Source: Cyanobacteria bacterium FACHB-DQ100 (GTDB lineage: Bacteria > Cyanobacteriota > Cyanobacteriia > Leptolyngbyales > Leptolyngbyaceae). From it: a stretch of DNA of 64,000 nt. Shown here one piece after another: positions 34,423 to 43,081 of this stretch. The stretch is taken from the NCBI GenBank assembly GCA_014695195.1, contig JACJNW010000034.1, forward strand, positions 124,001 through 188,000. The letters are read 5' to 3'. The position numbers and the translations under genes were made by a program. Numbering within the stretch: the stretch's first letter is position 1; every line of letters begins with the position of its first letter. The notes under the pieces are model-generated. The model did no database searches, was not told the DNA's origin, and was given only the letters and a program-made list of their open reading frames with translations.

Positions 34423-35220
34423 TTACTCCGCCGCTTTTGATCCGGTCATTCCCATGATTTCGTAGCCCGCATCGACGTAAATCACTTGTCCGGTGATACC
34501 GCTCGACAAGTCACTACAGAGAAACGCTGCCGTGTTACCAACTTCAATCTGAGTCACAGTCCGACGCAGTGGCGCAACTTCCTCGACGTGGTGAATCATA
34601 TCGAGAATGCCGCCGACCGCAGAAGAAGCCAACGTGCGAATCGGGCCTGCCGAGATAGCATTCACGCGAATATTGTTCTGACCGAGTTCTGATGCGAGAT
34701 AACGCACATTCATTTCTAAGGCAGCCTTGGCGATTCCCATGACGTTGTAGTTCGGAATCACTTTTACGCCACCCAGGTAAGTTAGGGTGACAATGCTACC
34801 GCCTTCGGTCATCAGGGGCTTTGCGGCTCCGGCAAGCTGGATCAGCGAATAAGCACTGACATCGAGTGCAAGAGAAAACCCACTGCGCGAAGTGTTGGAG
34901 AAGTCTCCAGATAAATCTTCTCTGTTGGCAAAGGCAAGACAATGAATCAGGATGTCTAACTTGCCCCATTTGTCGCGCACGGTGTTAAATGCGGATTCGA
35001 TCTGAGCCTCATCCTGCACATTTAACGGCAGAAATAAACTCGGCTGCAAGGATTCGGTCAGTTCTGCGACTTTCTTTTCTGCTTTGCCTTTTTCGTCGGG
35101 TAGATAAGTAATTCCAATGTTTGCGCCTGCTTTGTGTAACTGTTGAGCAATGCCCCATGCGATCGAGCGATTGTTAGCAATTCCCGTTACAAGTGCGTTT
35201 TTTCCAGTCAGGTCTAGCAT
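34423..35220 (-). CDS. fabI: Enoyl-[acyl-carrier-protein] reductase FabI
   Basis: The 265-residue short-chain dehydrogenase begins LTGKNALVTGIANNRSIAWG, the FabI nucleotide loop, and contains the FabI catalytic YxxxxxxK as YNVMGIAK after TYLGGVKVIPN, and SAGPIRTLASSAV. It performs the last reduction in each fatty-acid elongation cycle using NAD(P)H. An independent gene on the minus strand. Confidence 0.96.
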   Translation of the reverse strand: MLDLTGKNALVTGIANNRSIAWGIAQQLHKAGANIGITYLPDEKGKAEKKVAELTESLQPSLFLPLNVQDEAQIESAFNTVRDKWGKLDILIHCLAFANREDLSGDFSNTSRSGFSLALDVSAYSLIQLAGAAKPLMTEGGSIVTLTYLGGVKVIPNYNVMGIAKAALEMNVRYLASELGQNNIRVNAISAGPIRTLASSAVGGILDMIHHVEEVAPLRRTVTQIEVGNTAAFLCSDLSSGITGQVIYVDAGYEIMGMTGSKAAE

Positions 35221-35367
35221 GGTCTTCTACCGTGGTAAGCATTTATGAGGATACCAGAATCTGACACGCCATAATTGAACTGATCGATTCGGATAGAACT
35301 CAAACTCGTGCAATGAAGCGAAGCACTCAATTGAATCGAGGAAACGTGGAGATTTACGGCATGAATA

Positions 35368-35459
35368 GCTTAAGACCGTAGATTGATTGTAGAAGATGCG
35401 ATTTCTTAATTTATCTCCGCAACGCTGATTCAAAACCCGCTACATCTCAATTGTTATGC
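35368..35459 (+). repeat. Diverged direct repeat, copy A
   Basis: Starts GCTTAAGACCGTAGATTGAT and includes GTAGAAGATGCGATTTCTT, TCTCCGCAACG and AAACCCGCTA. The same ordered blocks, with small indels, occur at 36819-36900 in the same orientation. The two copies bracket the GNAT, PIN-toxin and antitoxin genes. Confidence 0.65.
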
Positions 35460-35464
35460 AGTTG

Positions 35465-35953
35465 TTATGCAGTGCCATTGCCATCCTCAACTGCTATGTC
35501 GAAATGAAGCACTTCTTCGCGAATGCCCAATTTCGTGTACAGCGCGATCGCGGGTTCATCATCGATATCTGCCTGCACGAAAATAACGTATGCTCCTCGG
35601 TCTTGGGCGATCTGCTTAAGCTCCCGAATCAATGCTGTCGCGATACCCTTACGACGATGAATTGCGGCAACAGCCAAATCATAGATGTAGATCTCGCTGC
35701 GCTCTTGCTCGAACTTCATCAACTCATAGGCTGCGATACCGCCTACAACTTCGCTGTCCTGCACAGCAGCGATCCCAATGAAGTAGCCGCTGTTGAGCAG
35801 ACGCTTGAGATAAGTCACACTAGGTCGATTCCCGCTGTAGGTCTCCACTTCATTAAAGGCTTCGCCAAAGATTGTCAACATGGCTTCCAACAAAGCTACG
35901 TCGTCGGGCGCGATTTGGTGAATGCTGAAACGGGATTGTAAAGACAAGTACAC
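35465..35953 (-). CDS. AAC(3)-I-like GNAT acetyltransferase
   Basis: The 162-residue protein resembles aminoglycoside 3-N-acetyltransferases of type AAC(3)-[18 protein letters not shown] near the N-terminus, [40 protein letters not shown] with the acetyl-CoA loop, and [19 protein letters not shown]. Chromosomal relatives exist without known resistance, so a resistance role is only a possibility. An 11-base unit TTGTTATGCAG is duplicated across its stop codon (35451-35472). Confidence 0.85.
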   Translation of the reverse strand: MYLSLQSRFSIHQIAPDDVALLEAMLTIFGEAFNEVETYSGNRPSVTYLKRLLNSGYFIGIAAVQDSEVVGGIAAYELMKFEQERSEIYIYDLAVAAIHRRKGIATALIRELKQIAQDRGAYVIFVQADIDDEPAIALYTKLGIREEVLHFDIAVEDGNGTA

Positions 35954-36065
35954 CTCCTAAACTGCAGCACAAAAGAATTTCTCTAATTCCTAACTCGCCA
36001 GTACATTGGGAGTGCCTGTCTGAGCTTTGGGATGGGATGAATGAAGATCAGGGTTCTGTTGCCCC

Positions 36066-36554
36066 TCAAATTACTAAATCTCCGATGACCACCACTCTCA
36101 ATTCCTGAACTCGCTTTAAGGCTGAATCATTTGTAAGAAAAACATAGCACCCAGCCACGATAGCTGTCCCAACTTGGAGAGCATCTGGCAGTTTCAAATT
36201 ATATTTCACTCTCAATTCTGCTGCCTTTCGTCCTATGACTGCATCGATTGACTGAAGAATTGTGTTCTCCCCGTTCACAATTGCTGCGTTAAATTCCTGT
36301 TGCAGTGCTAACAAACCCTGGCGTGTTGGTAAGATCAAGCATTCTGATAAAGTGATTGGCGAGGTAACAGCTTGAAAGGTATTATTTTGTACGCCTTGAA
36401 AGATACGTTGAACGATCGCAAAGTAACTAGAGTTCCGTTCAATATAATAGATGGCTGGGGCTGTGTCTAAGAAAAGTTGGGTTGCGCCGTTGAAAGCTTG
36501 CTCAAATTGCGTGACATATATTGTTTTCAGAACTGCTGTTCGCGATCGCCCCAC
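36066..36554 (-). CDS. PIN-domain protein (VapC-like toxin)
   Basis: The 162-residue protein shows the PIN acidic pattern: Asp30 in LFLDTAPAIYYIE, Glu71 in ITLSECL, Asp in KLPDALQVGTA and LTNDSALKR near the C-terminus. PIN toxins are Mg-dependent RNases that cut tRNA or mRNA. Its start overlaps the preceding small gene by 28 bases, the usual layout of toxin-antitoxin operons. The first 20 residues are probably not part of the fold, so the true start may be later. Confidence 0.85.
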   Translation of the reverse strand: MGRSRTAVLKTIYVTQFEQAFNGATQLFLDTAPAIYYIERNSSYFAIVQRIFQGVQNNTFQAVTSPITLSECLILPTRQGLLALQQEFNAAIVNGENTILQSIDAVIGRKAAELRVKYNLKLPDALQVGTAIVAGCYVFLTNDSALKRVQELRVVVIGDLVI

Positions 36555-36754
36555 TCATCGCGGATTCGATTGATCCAAGCTTGAGCATCTTCACCATTGA
36601 GCAAATTCAGCGCGGCTCCTTCTAAATCCTGCCAAGATTTTCTAGGCTGCGCTTCAAGGGTTTGCATCTGCTGAACTTGCTCGATTAGTTGCGATCGTTC
36701 TTCGGATGTGAGTTGAGCAATTTCAGCCAGAACTTGCTGCAATCGAGGACTCAT
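36527..36754 (-). CDS. Probable antitoxin partner of the PIN protein
   Basis: A 75-residue charged protein beginning MSPRLQQVLAEIAQLTSEER followed by SQLIEQVQQMQ, a pattern common in small antitoxins, and ending IRDEWGDREQQF. It overlaps the PIN gene by 28 bases, which supports a toxin-antitoxin pair. No obvious DNA-binding motif beyond the N-terminal helices. Confidence 0.7.
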   Translation of the reverse strand: MSPRLQQVLAEIAQLTSEERSQLIEQVQQMQTLEAQPRKSWQDLEGAALNLLNGEDAQAWINRIRDEWGDREQQF

Positions 36755-36818
36755 GATGATTCTCCAAACAAGTTAGCTCAATTGTACTTCCTGAGCAGTT
36801 CAGCGAATTGCGATCGTG

Positions 36819-36900
36819 GCTCAAAGCTGTAGCTTGATTGTAGCGGATGCGATCGCTAATCCTTTCTCAACGATTGTTATAAACCCACTAGAACTATCTA
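36819..36900 (+). repeat. Diverged direct repeat, copy B
   Basis: Starts GCTCAAAGCTGTAGCTTGAT and includes GTAGCGGATGCGATCGCTAAT, TTTCTCAACG and AAACCCACTA. It aligns with copy A at 35368-35459 and lies between the antitoxin and SMI1/KNR4 genes. Confidence 0.65.
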
Positions 36901-36927
36901 CTATGTGCGGCGTGATACAACCTAAAT

Positions 36928-37431
36928 TCAGCTATCTTGTGTTGCAGCATGAATATTAATATCTGACCACGGTTCAAATTCGTAAGGAGCCTGTAAATCA
37001 TCATAACGCTGTAAAAAATACGCACTAAGCTCCTGAAATGACTGCACTAAGATAGCTTCCTCTTCTTCATGTGGAAGGATATACCACCGATTTCGATCAA
37101 GCGGGTGAAAGAGAATGGTATCCCCATCAGCACTGCCAAAAAATCCCACACATTCCACTGCATGAGTTTGTGTCAAAATCTGTGAGCTTCTACCCCAGAA
37201 CCAGAACTCAGCCAGCCGATCACGTGGCTCAAATAAATTTTGATCTAGAGGTGGGAATGCTTGTACATGAAACTCGGTTTCCCCAAAACCTAAAGTGCTA
37301 ATAAATGCTCGATAATCTCCTGGAAACGTAAATCCTAGTCGCGCTTCGATAGCTTCTAATTCCTTGATAGAAACAGTAGATAGTGGTGCGTCAGAAATAA
37401 ATGTAATGCCCTGGAAATTGATTCTTTGCAT
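36928..37431 (-). CDS. SMI1/KNR4 family protein
   Basis: The 167-residue protein has the SMI1/KNR4 (SUKH) pattern: IEARLGFTFPGDYRAFISTL at residues about 27-48, and later VECVGFFGSADGDTILFHP. In bacteria this fold is frequent among immunity proteins of contact-dependent or polymorphic toxins, and in stand-alone proteins. No toxin gene is next to it here. Confidence 0.8.
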   Translation of the reverse strand: MQRINFQGITFISDAPLSTVSIKELEAIEARLGFTFPGDYRAFISTLGFGETEFHVQAFPPLDQNLFEPRDRLAEFWFWGRSSQILTQTHAVECVGFFGSADGDTILFHPLDRNRWYILPHEEEEAILVQSFQELSAYFLQRYDDLQAPYEFEPWSDINIHAATQDS

Positions 37432-37496
37432 ACAATTAGTGGGGTTTCATTTAATATATCCACCGTGGATAAGTTGTACTAGCAATCAGAGCAGAA

Positions 37497-37528
37497 TGAA
37501 AAAGATGGAGAGTGTTTCTCCCCATCTT
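37497..37528 (-). terminator. Terminator after the adenosine deaminase gene
   Basis: On the minus strand AAGATGGGGAG-AAACA-CTCTCCATCTT forms a stem with one mismatch and is followed by TTTCATT, giving a U-rich tail. It lies just after the stop at 37538. Confidence 0.82.
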
Positions 37529-37537
37529 CCCAATCTT

Positions 37538-38557
37538 CTAACTCGCTTCAGACTTCAAAAGCCGATCGATCAACGATGCCGGACGTTGTGCATATTGCCA
37601 CGCAAACGCATGACGGAACGCCGCATCCTGACAAACCTCCAACTCTTCAAACCCAATCACATCCTGAGTCAGCAGCGTTTCATACTCAAACGGCAACCGC
37701 ACATCATTCAGACCCGCGTTATCAGTACAGATCGCAATATCCACGCCTGCATCAAAACACTGATCAAACACCTGTTTCAGTTGCCGAACTTCCTGAAGCG
37801 TCCCCGTTTTCAGGTAAGTGGTCGGACAGACTTCTAAGCACTGACCTCGTTGCGCTACTTCTCCCAGCAAATGTGGGTAACGGAGCGGAATTTGAATGCC
37901 ATGCCCGATCCGATCCAAAAACGGTAGCAGTTCGGGATAATTGCCTTCCGTTTCGTACAGGTGACAAGTTGTATGGAGATTGAGCGATCGCGCATATTCA
38001 AACAGCCCGATAAACTCCTCCAACCGTTCCCCGTAATACGAATCACCGCCCGCCAAATCGATCGCGCAAATATACTCCGGCATCTGAGCCGCCAACTCCA
38101 CGATCGCTCGATTCACCTCATACGGCAATTTCGAGTGCATACAGAGAATCTGACTGCTGACGATCGGATATTCTTTCAACTGACTGGCACGACCGACAAT
38201 CTGAGCAATTTCGATCATCTGCTCGATGCGATGCGACTGATCCAAGTTCGGATTCGTTCGCAAATAAGGCGTATAGCGAAGTTCCAAGTACGCCAAATTC
38301 TCGAAAATGTACGCGCCCCGCATCAAGCGATAGATGAAATAGGGCAACGCCTCAGCCGTTTGCACACCTTCGACGATCGTATGCAGTTCCAAATACTCAT
38401 CGAGCGTGTTACGCGGACGAGTGTAAAAATCTTCAAATTCAGCATAAGCGGAAAAGCGATCGATTAATTCCGATTCGCTGCGTTCTAAATAGCGCCACAA
38501 AATGCGAGGGACAACCGAGCCGCCTAAGTGACGATGCAATTCTGCGTATAAAGCCAC
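37538..38557 (-). CDS. Adenosine deaminase family protein (variant active site)
   Basis: The 339-residue protein has the metal site H8-x-H10 in ELHRHLGGS, the GHGIQ motif and a C-terminal ICTDNAGL. In canonical adenosine deaminases the corresponding sites are HAGE and S/T-D-D-P; here they read HLYETEG and TDNAG, so the Asp that contacts the purine is Asn. It is probably a hydrolytic deaminase of a purine-like compound, but adenosine itself is not certain. A strong terminator follows. Confidence 0.78.
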   Translation of the reverse strand: MALYAELHRHLGGSVVPRILWRYLERSESELIDRFSAYAEFEDFYTRPRNTLDEYLELHTIVEGVQTAEALPYFIYRLMRGAYIFENLAYLELRYTPYLRTNPNLDQSHRIEQMIEIAQIVGRASQLKEYPIVSSQILCMHSKLPYEVNRAIVELAAQMPEYICAIDLAGGDSYYGERLEEFIGLFEYARSLNLHTTCHLYETEGNYPELLPFLDRIGHGIQIPLRYPHLLGEVAQRGQCLEVCPTTYLKTGTLQEVRQLKQVFDQCFDAGVDIAICTDNAGLNDVRLPFEYETLLTQDVIGFEELEVCQDAAFRHAFAWQYAQRPASLIDRLLKSEAS

Positions 38558-38741
38558 GGAAACCTCTGTATCAATTCTGATGATTGTTCCTATTCTGACC
38601 TGTCATTCTCAACTTGACAGGCTCTTTGTAATACCAAAATCGATTTTTTACACCCTGAGTACAGCTACCGGTAAAACCCTTCTCGCTCCACAGGCTTATA
38701 CAATAGTAAGGAGACCGACACTTACTCGAAGGGAAACACAA

Positions 38742-39701
38742 ATGGATTTGGTTGCGCTTCAAGGGATTTTAGATAACTTATCCTTTGCCGTTTTATTTGC
38801 CACGATGCTGATTTACTGGGTCGGTGCAGCCTTTCCACAGATTCCTTACGCATCGGCTTTAGGCACCGCAGGAATGGCGATCGCCAACCTTTCAACCGCG
38901 ACGCTGCTTGCCGCTCGCTGGATCGAAGCGGGCTATTTTCCCCTGAGCAACCTTTATGAATCGCTCTTTTTCCTGGTTTGGGGCATTACTACGATGCACC
39001 TGATCGCTGAGAACATGAGCAAAAGTAAGCTGGTTGGAGTCGTTACGGCTCCGGTTGCGATGGCAATTACGGCATTTGCAGCCCTCACTCTACCCGACAC
39101 GATGCAAGCCTCTGCCCCTCTGGTTCCGGCTTTGAAATCCAACTGGTTAATGATGCATGTCAGCGTCATGATGTTGAGCTACGCCACGCTGATGGTCGGA
39201 TCGTTACTGGCGATCGCCTTTCTCGTCATTACTCGCGGACAAAATATCGAACTCCGAGGAAGCTCGATCGGAACGGGCAGCTACCGCGAAAAATCCTACC
39301 AACTGCACCGCTCAGAAGAAATGAATGCGAACTCTGGCGGAACTGCCGTTTTAGAGCGCACAACCCTTTCTCCTCAGCGCTTGACCTTAGCCGACACCTT
39401 AGATAACATCAGCTACCGCGTCATTGGGTTAGGCTTTCCGCTATTGACGATCGGCATTATTGCAGGCGGCGTTTGGGCAAACGAAGCTTGGGGATCGTAC
39501 TGGAGTTGGGATCCAAAAGAAACCTGGGCGTTCATTACCTGGCTTGTGTTTGCAGCTTATCTTCATGCCCGGATCACCAAAGGTTGGCAGGGTCGGAGAC
39601 CTGCAATTCTCGCCGCAGTCGGCTTCGTCGTGGTTTGGGTTTGCTATTTGGGCGTGAATCTGCTCGGTAAAGGACTCCATAGCTACGGATGGTTCTTATA
39701 A
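38742..39701 (+). CDS. ccsA: Cytochrome c biogenesis protein CcsA (system II)
   Basis: About 319 residues from the ATG at 38742 ([19 protein letters not shown]); the frame is open further upstream but without membrane or family features. It has several membrane helices and the haem-handling WWD motif [19 protein letters not shown]. With Ccs1 it delivers and attaches haem to apocytochromes such as cytochrome f and c6. The naming CcsA/CcsB differs between databases. Confidence 0.93.
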   Translation: MDLVALQGILDNLSFAVLFATMLIYWVGAAFPQIPYASALGTAGMAIANLSTATLLAARWIEAGYFPLSNLYESLFFLVWGITTMHLIAENMSKSKLVGVVTAPVAMAITAFAALTLPDTMQASAPLVPALKSNWLMMHVSVMMLSYATLMVGSLLAIAFLVITRGQNIELRGSSIGTGSYREKSYQLHRSEEMNANSGGTAVLERTTLSPQRLTLADTLDNISYRVIGLGFPLLTIGIIAGGVWANEAWGSYWSWDPKETWAFITWLVFAAYLHARITKGWQGRRPAILAAVGFVVVWVCYLGVNLLGKGLHSYGWFL

Positions 39702-39737
39702 TGCACAAGAGAACGGGAGCGAGGATAGAAAAGCGAC

Positions 39738-40130
39738 ATGGATAATGGATTTACCCCAATGAATGAAGATGAAGTCTTGTTCGTCGATCGCGGTCGCGTT
39801 TTGATGGGCAATCCGACTTTCAAAGTCAGCGAATTTCTAGATGAGCTGGCACAAGCCGTCAGCGATAACTCAAGCGATTGGTCAGAAGATTGTGAAGCTT
39901 GGTTTGATGAAGGCTTAGAGTGCGAGGCGCTGCGGCTCACTTCTGGTGCAGGATGGCAACGAGGTAGAGTCCGAATCCGGTTAGAATTTGCGCCGCTTAG
40001 ACCCCAAGAACGATTACCGGAGCGCTCTTCTGCTCGGCAGCCTGAGCCTTTGGGCAAGCCTGAACCGCTCACCGATCGACTCCGCCCCCGAAATATTGAC
40101 GATATTTACGCTGCCGAAGACGATTACTAA
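39738..40130 (+). CDS. KGK-type cyanobacterial protein
   Basis: The 130-residue protein has GFTPMNEDEVLFVDRGRVLM at the start and GAGWQRGRVRIRLEFAP, the position where KGK-family members read GWQKGKVRI; here both lysines are arginine. The C-terminus is Arg/Pro-rich. It is a cyanobacteria-specific family of unknown role. It lies 36 bases after ccsA, possibly co-transcribed. Confidence 0.65.
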   Translation: MDNGFTPMNEDEVLFVDRGRVLMGNPTFKVSEFLDELAQAVSDNSSDWSEDCEAWFDEGLECEALRLTSGAGWQRGRVRIRLEFAPLRPQERLPERSSARQPEPLGKPEPLTDRLRPRNIDDIYAAEDDY

Positions 40131-40179
40131 TCTTCCGTACAGACGCGATTAATCGCGTCTCTAGCGTCTCTCTATCTAT

Positions 40180-41145
40180 ATGGCGCAATCTTGGACACCG
40201 CTCCATGCTCAAATTCATCGCACAATTCGCCAACGCCAGCTCTTACACAAAAATCAATCGATCGTCATTGCCGTCTCTGGTGGACAAGATTCACTCTGCC
40301 TTGCTCAACTGCTTGTAGATTTACGATCTCGCTGGAATTGGCAACTCGCGATCGCGCATTGTGATCACCGCTGGCGCTCTGATTCCCAAGCTAATGCCGA
40401 GTATGTAGCAACCCTAGCTCAACAGTGGAACCTACCGTTTTATCTAAAGACTGCTGACTCTGCGCCCAGCAGCGAAGCGGCTGCTAGAGAATGGCGTTAT
40501 GCTCAGCTTCAATCGATCTCAGGCAAAAGCGCAATCGTCACGGGACATACGGCAAGCGATCGGGCTGAAACGCTCTTATTCAACTTAATTCGCGGCAGCG
40601 GAGCCGACGGATTGCAATCCCTTCATTGGACACGATCGCTCAGCTCAACTCAAACGCTAGTGCGTCCACTATTGGAATTGACCCGATCTCAAACCGGTGA
40701 CTTCTGCCGCGATCGTCATCTTCAAATTTGGGAAGACAGCACAAACTCGGATCTGACTTATGCTCGAAATCGAATTCGACAGGAACTTATTCCCTATCTA
40801 AAAACGTATTTTAATCCTCAAACCGAGCAACACTTAGCCCAAACGATCGAACTTCTCTCCGCAGAAGTCGAGTATTTAGAGAATGCTGCCTATGAAATCT
40901 ACGAACAAGCAATTTCACCCGATGGTTTAGATCGTCAAGTTTTGCGTCAAGCTCCGATCGCCCTCCAGCGCCGAGTGATGCGGCAGTTTTTAGCGCGATC
41001 GCTCAACTTCAATCCCAATTTTGAGCAAGTTGAAAAACTGGTTGCACTGATCGCTGCGCCAAACCGATCGCGCACCGATCCATTGATCAAAACGACGATC
41101 GCGCAAGTCCGTGGCAACTTCATTTGTCTCAGTCAGATTTCTTAA
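40180..41145 (+). CDS. tilS: tRNA(Ile)-lysidine synthase TilS
   Basis: The 321-residue protein has the PP-loop SGGQDSLCLAQLL (about residues 34-46), HCDHRWRSDSQANAE, TGHTASDRAETLLFNLIRG and the DxTN-like EDSTNSDLTYARNRIRQ, all typical of TilS. It attaches lysine to C34 of tRNA-Ile(CAU), changing its decoding. It lacks the long C-terminal domain of E. coli TilS, as usual in cyanobacteria. Its stop TAA shares bases with the convergent hmpF stop. Confidence 0.95.
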   Translation: MAQSWTPLHAQIHRTIRQRQLLHKNQSIVIAVSGGQDSLCLAQLLVDLRSRWNWQLAIAHCDHRWRSDSQANAEYVATLAQQWNLPFYLKTADSAPSSEAAAREWRYAQLQSISGKSAIVTGHTASDRAETLLFNLIRGSGADGLQSLHWTRSLSSTQTLVRPLLELTRSQTGDFCRDRHLQIWEDSTNSDLTYARNRIRQELIPYLKTYFNPQTEQHLAQTIELLSAEVEYLENAAYEIYEQAISPDGLDRQVLRQAPIALQRRVMRQFLARSLNFNPNFEQVEKLVALIAAPNRSRTDPLIKTTIAQVRGNFICLSQIS

Positions 41146-42851
41146 GCCACTGCATACTGTGGACTCTGAGTGAGGTTCGCAATCACTGCTTTCATTTCCC
41201 CAATCGCGTGATGTTGTCCCTCGGACTGTGCAATCGCTTCAAGGTGCTGCCCCATTGCAGCGATCGAATCTTGAACCGGTTGTAGCATCTCTTGGTACAG
41301 CGAAGCTTTACCCGCAAGTTCCGCCGCTGTCACTCTTTGGACTTGTAATGCCGCTTCAATTTGCTTTAATTCGCTGCGCTTGGCATCTTGCTCACCCGAT
41401 TGCTCATTGATTTGATGCTGAAGTTGTTGAGTTTTTAACTCAAGCTCTTGAATCTGTGCTTCGATTTGCTGTAATTTTTCAGCTTGCTTTTGGCGCTGTG
41501 CTTCAATTTGGGAAAAGACGATCGAAAAATCTAGTTCGCGTTCTCCATCGGGTTCTGCTCCACCGCGCCGCACTAGCACCGCTTTATGTTGGCGCAAAAT
41601 TGCCTCTTTTTCTCTTAAACTGCGGCGCTGACCGACTAAAGTTTGATGTAGAAATTCATAAGCATCCTGCTCATCGGTTAGCTCCGTTTCAAGGCTCATG
41701 CGATCGAACTCATTCACCTGAGCAATCTTGTCTTTGAGTGCCTGAATCTCCTCCTCTTTCAGCCGAAGCTCCTCATCCTGATGATGCACAAATTGCGAGG
41801 ACTGATCAAACTCACGCTGCATTCCTTGCACAATCGATCGCAGTTCTCCAAGATCCATGGTTTCCAGCGCTTGCACATCGACGATCGGTGCGTCACTATC
41901 GACCCCTTCAACCATGTTTTGAAGTTGCTGGTGCAACTGAGTCTGATACTCAATCTGTGCTCTGAGCAGTCCAGCAAACTCCTGCTGACTCTGCAAAAGA
42001 GAATGCTGGGTTCCTAGCTCGATTTTGGCTTGTTCAAGAGACACTTGTGCCTGCTCCCAGGCTTGCCACTGCTCAGCCAGATGATGTGCCTGTTGGTCAA
42101 TGTCTTGCCGCATCTGTTCCGCCGAATGCCGCTGCTCTTCTAGCGTTTGCCAGTGATGAGTTAGGAGACTTTGCTGATAGTTGAGTAGCTCATGGCACTG
42201 CTGCATCGCTTCAGGCGATGTCCCAGATTCGACTAAGCGATCGAGCCATTGATAAAGTTCCTGTGCCTTCGCTTCATCCAGAACACAAGCCCCGAATAAT
42301 TCTGCTTGTTGCTCTTCTAACTGGCGCTTTTGTCCATGTAACTGCTCCCATGCCCCCTCTAATTCCTGGCGATTGCGCTCTAGCTCCTGCTGTTGGCGCG
42401 CCAATTCTTCCCGCTCTGCTTCAAACTCCTGGCGCTGCTGCTCTATTTGCTGGCATTCAGCCTCCAGGATTTTTAGCTCCTCCTGCCGCGCTTCCATTTC
42501 CATTTCCCGGCGGGTCAATTCCTGACTCTGGTACGTCAGCGACTCGTTCCACTGCTCGATTTCGACTTCTTTAGTCTTGATTTTGTCTTGCAGCCGTGAA
42601 AACGTTTGCAGAATGTTGGCGATCGGGCGACCTGCTTCTTGAACCCGCTGTACCTGCTTATTGCCAGTCAAATCGACGAGCAAGAGCGTCCCAGAGCCAA
42701 ACTTACTCGCTTCATCCGCAGCAATAATCTCCTCTGCGGTAATCGCGCTCCAATTTTGCTCTGCTCGCTGACAAGCCAGTAACTTCAGTTCAGACTTGCC
42801 ACCGCCCATGATTCCGCCTTTCTTCTGAACCACTTCTGCTAGATACAGCAC
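41142..42851 (-). CDS. hmpF: Pilus motility taxis protein HmpF
   Basis: The 569-residue protein starts MLYLAEVVQKKGGIMGGGKS, then ELKLLACQRAEQNWSAITAE, which I recognise as the conserved HmpF head (residues about 1-80). The rest is a long Glu/Gln-rich coiled coil (residues about 85-540). In Nostoc punctiforme hmpF lies divergent from hmpABCDE and is needed for gliding hormogonium motility, located at the filament poles of cells. The arrangement here is identical. No membrane segment or signal peptide. Confidence 0.88.
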   Translation of the reverse strand: MLYLAEVVQKKGGIMGGGKSELKLLACQRAEQNWSAITAEEIIAADEASKFGSGTLLLVDLTGNKQVQRVQEAGRPIANILQTFSRLQDKIKTKEVEIEQWNESLTYQSQELTRREMEMEARQEELKILEAECQQIEQQRQEFEAEREELARQQQELERNRQELEGAWEQLHGQKRQLEEQQAELFGACVLDEAKAQELYQWLDRLVESGTSPEAMQQCHELLNYQQSLLTHHWQTLEEQRHSAEQMRQDIDQQAHHLAEQWQAWEQAQVSLEQAKIELGTQHSLLQSQQEFAGLLRAQIEYQTQLHQQLQNMVEGVDSDAPIVDVQALETMDLGELRSIVQGMQREFDQSSQFVHHQDEELRLKEEEIQALKDKIAQVNEFDRMSLETELTDEQDAYEFLHQTLVGQRRSLREKEAILRQHKAVLVRRGGAEPDGERELDFSIVFSQIEAQRQKQAEKLQQIEAQIQELELKTQQLQHQINEQSGEQDAKRSELKQIEAALQVQRVTAAELAGKASLYQEMLQPVQDSIAAMGQHLEAIAQSEGQHHAIGEMKAVIANLTQSPQYAVA

Positions 42852-43081
42852 ACTAATAGCCCTCTTCTAATCGATGCTCAATGCTTCGCTTAATGTGCCC
42901 GAACTGGCTGCGTTCTACCCATCTGATCAAAAATTTTGATCACTCGATACCCCAAAAAACCGAATCTTTAAAAAATTCGATACACCCCAGCATTAGCGGA
43001 TACAATGTGGGGTCAATTCACGCAGATTCAATTTAGCTGCATTGTGAATGTCGATCGTCCCCCGACCTATGGCATCCCTTC
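42852..43081. other. Divergent promoter region between hmpF and hmpA
   Basis: Only 230 bases separate the two starts, so promoters for both transcripts must be here. It is AT-rich near 42930-42990 but I cannot assign sigma-factor boxes with confidence. No gene is present. Confidence 0.5.

Noticed and set aside
34036-34465. Open frames between the coiled-coil gene and fabI, on both strands
   Set aside because: Composition is unlike protein, they overlap each other, and the region contains short imperfect inverted repeats instead.
35368-36900. Integron gene cassettes with attC sites
   Set aside because: TTGTTATGCAG near the GNAT stop recalls attC ends, but no paired arms with attC symmetry and no integrase gene were found.
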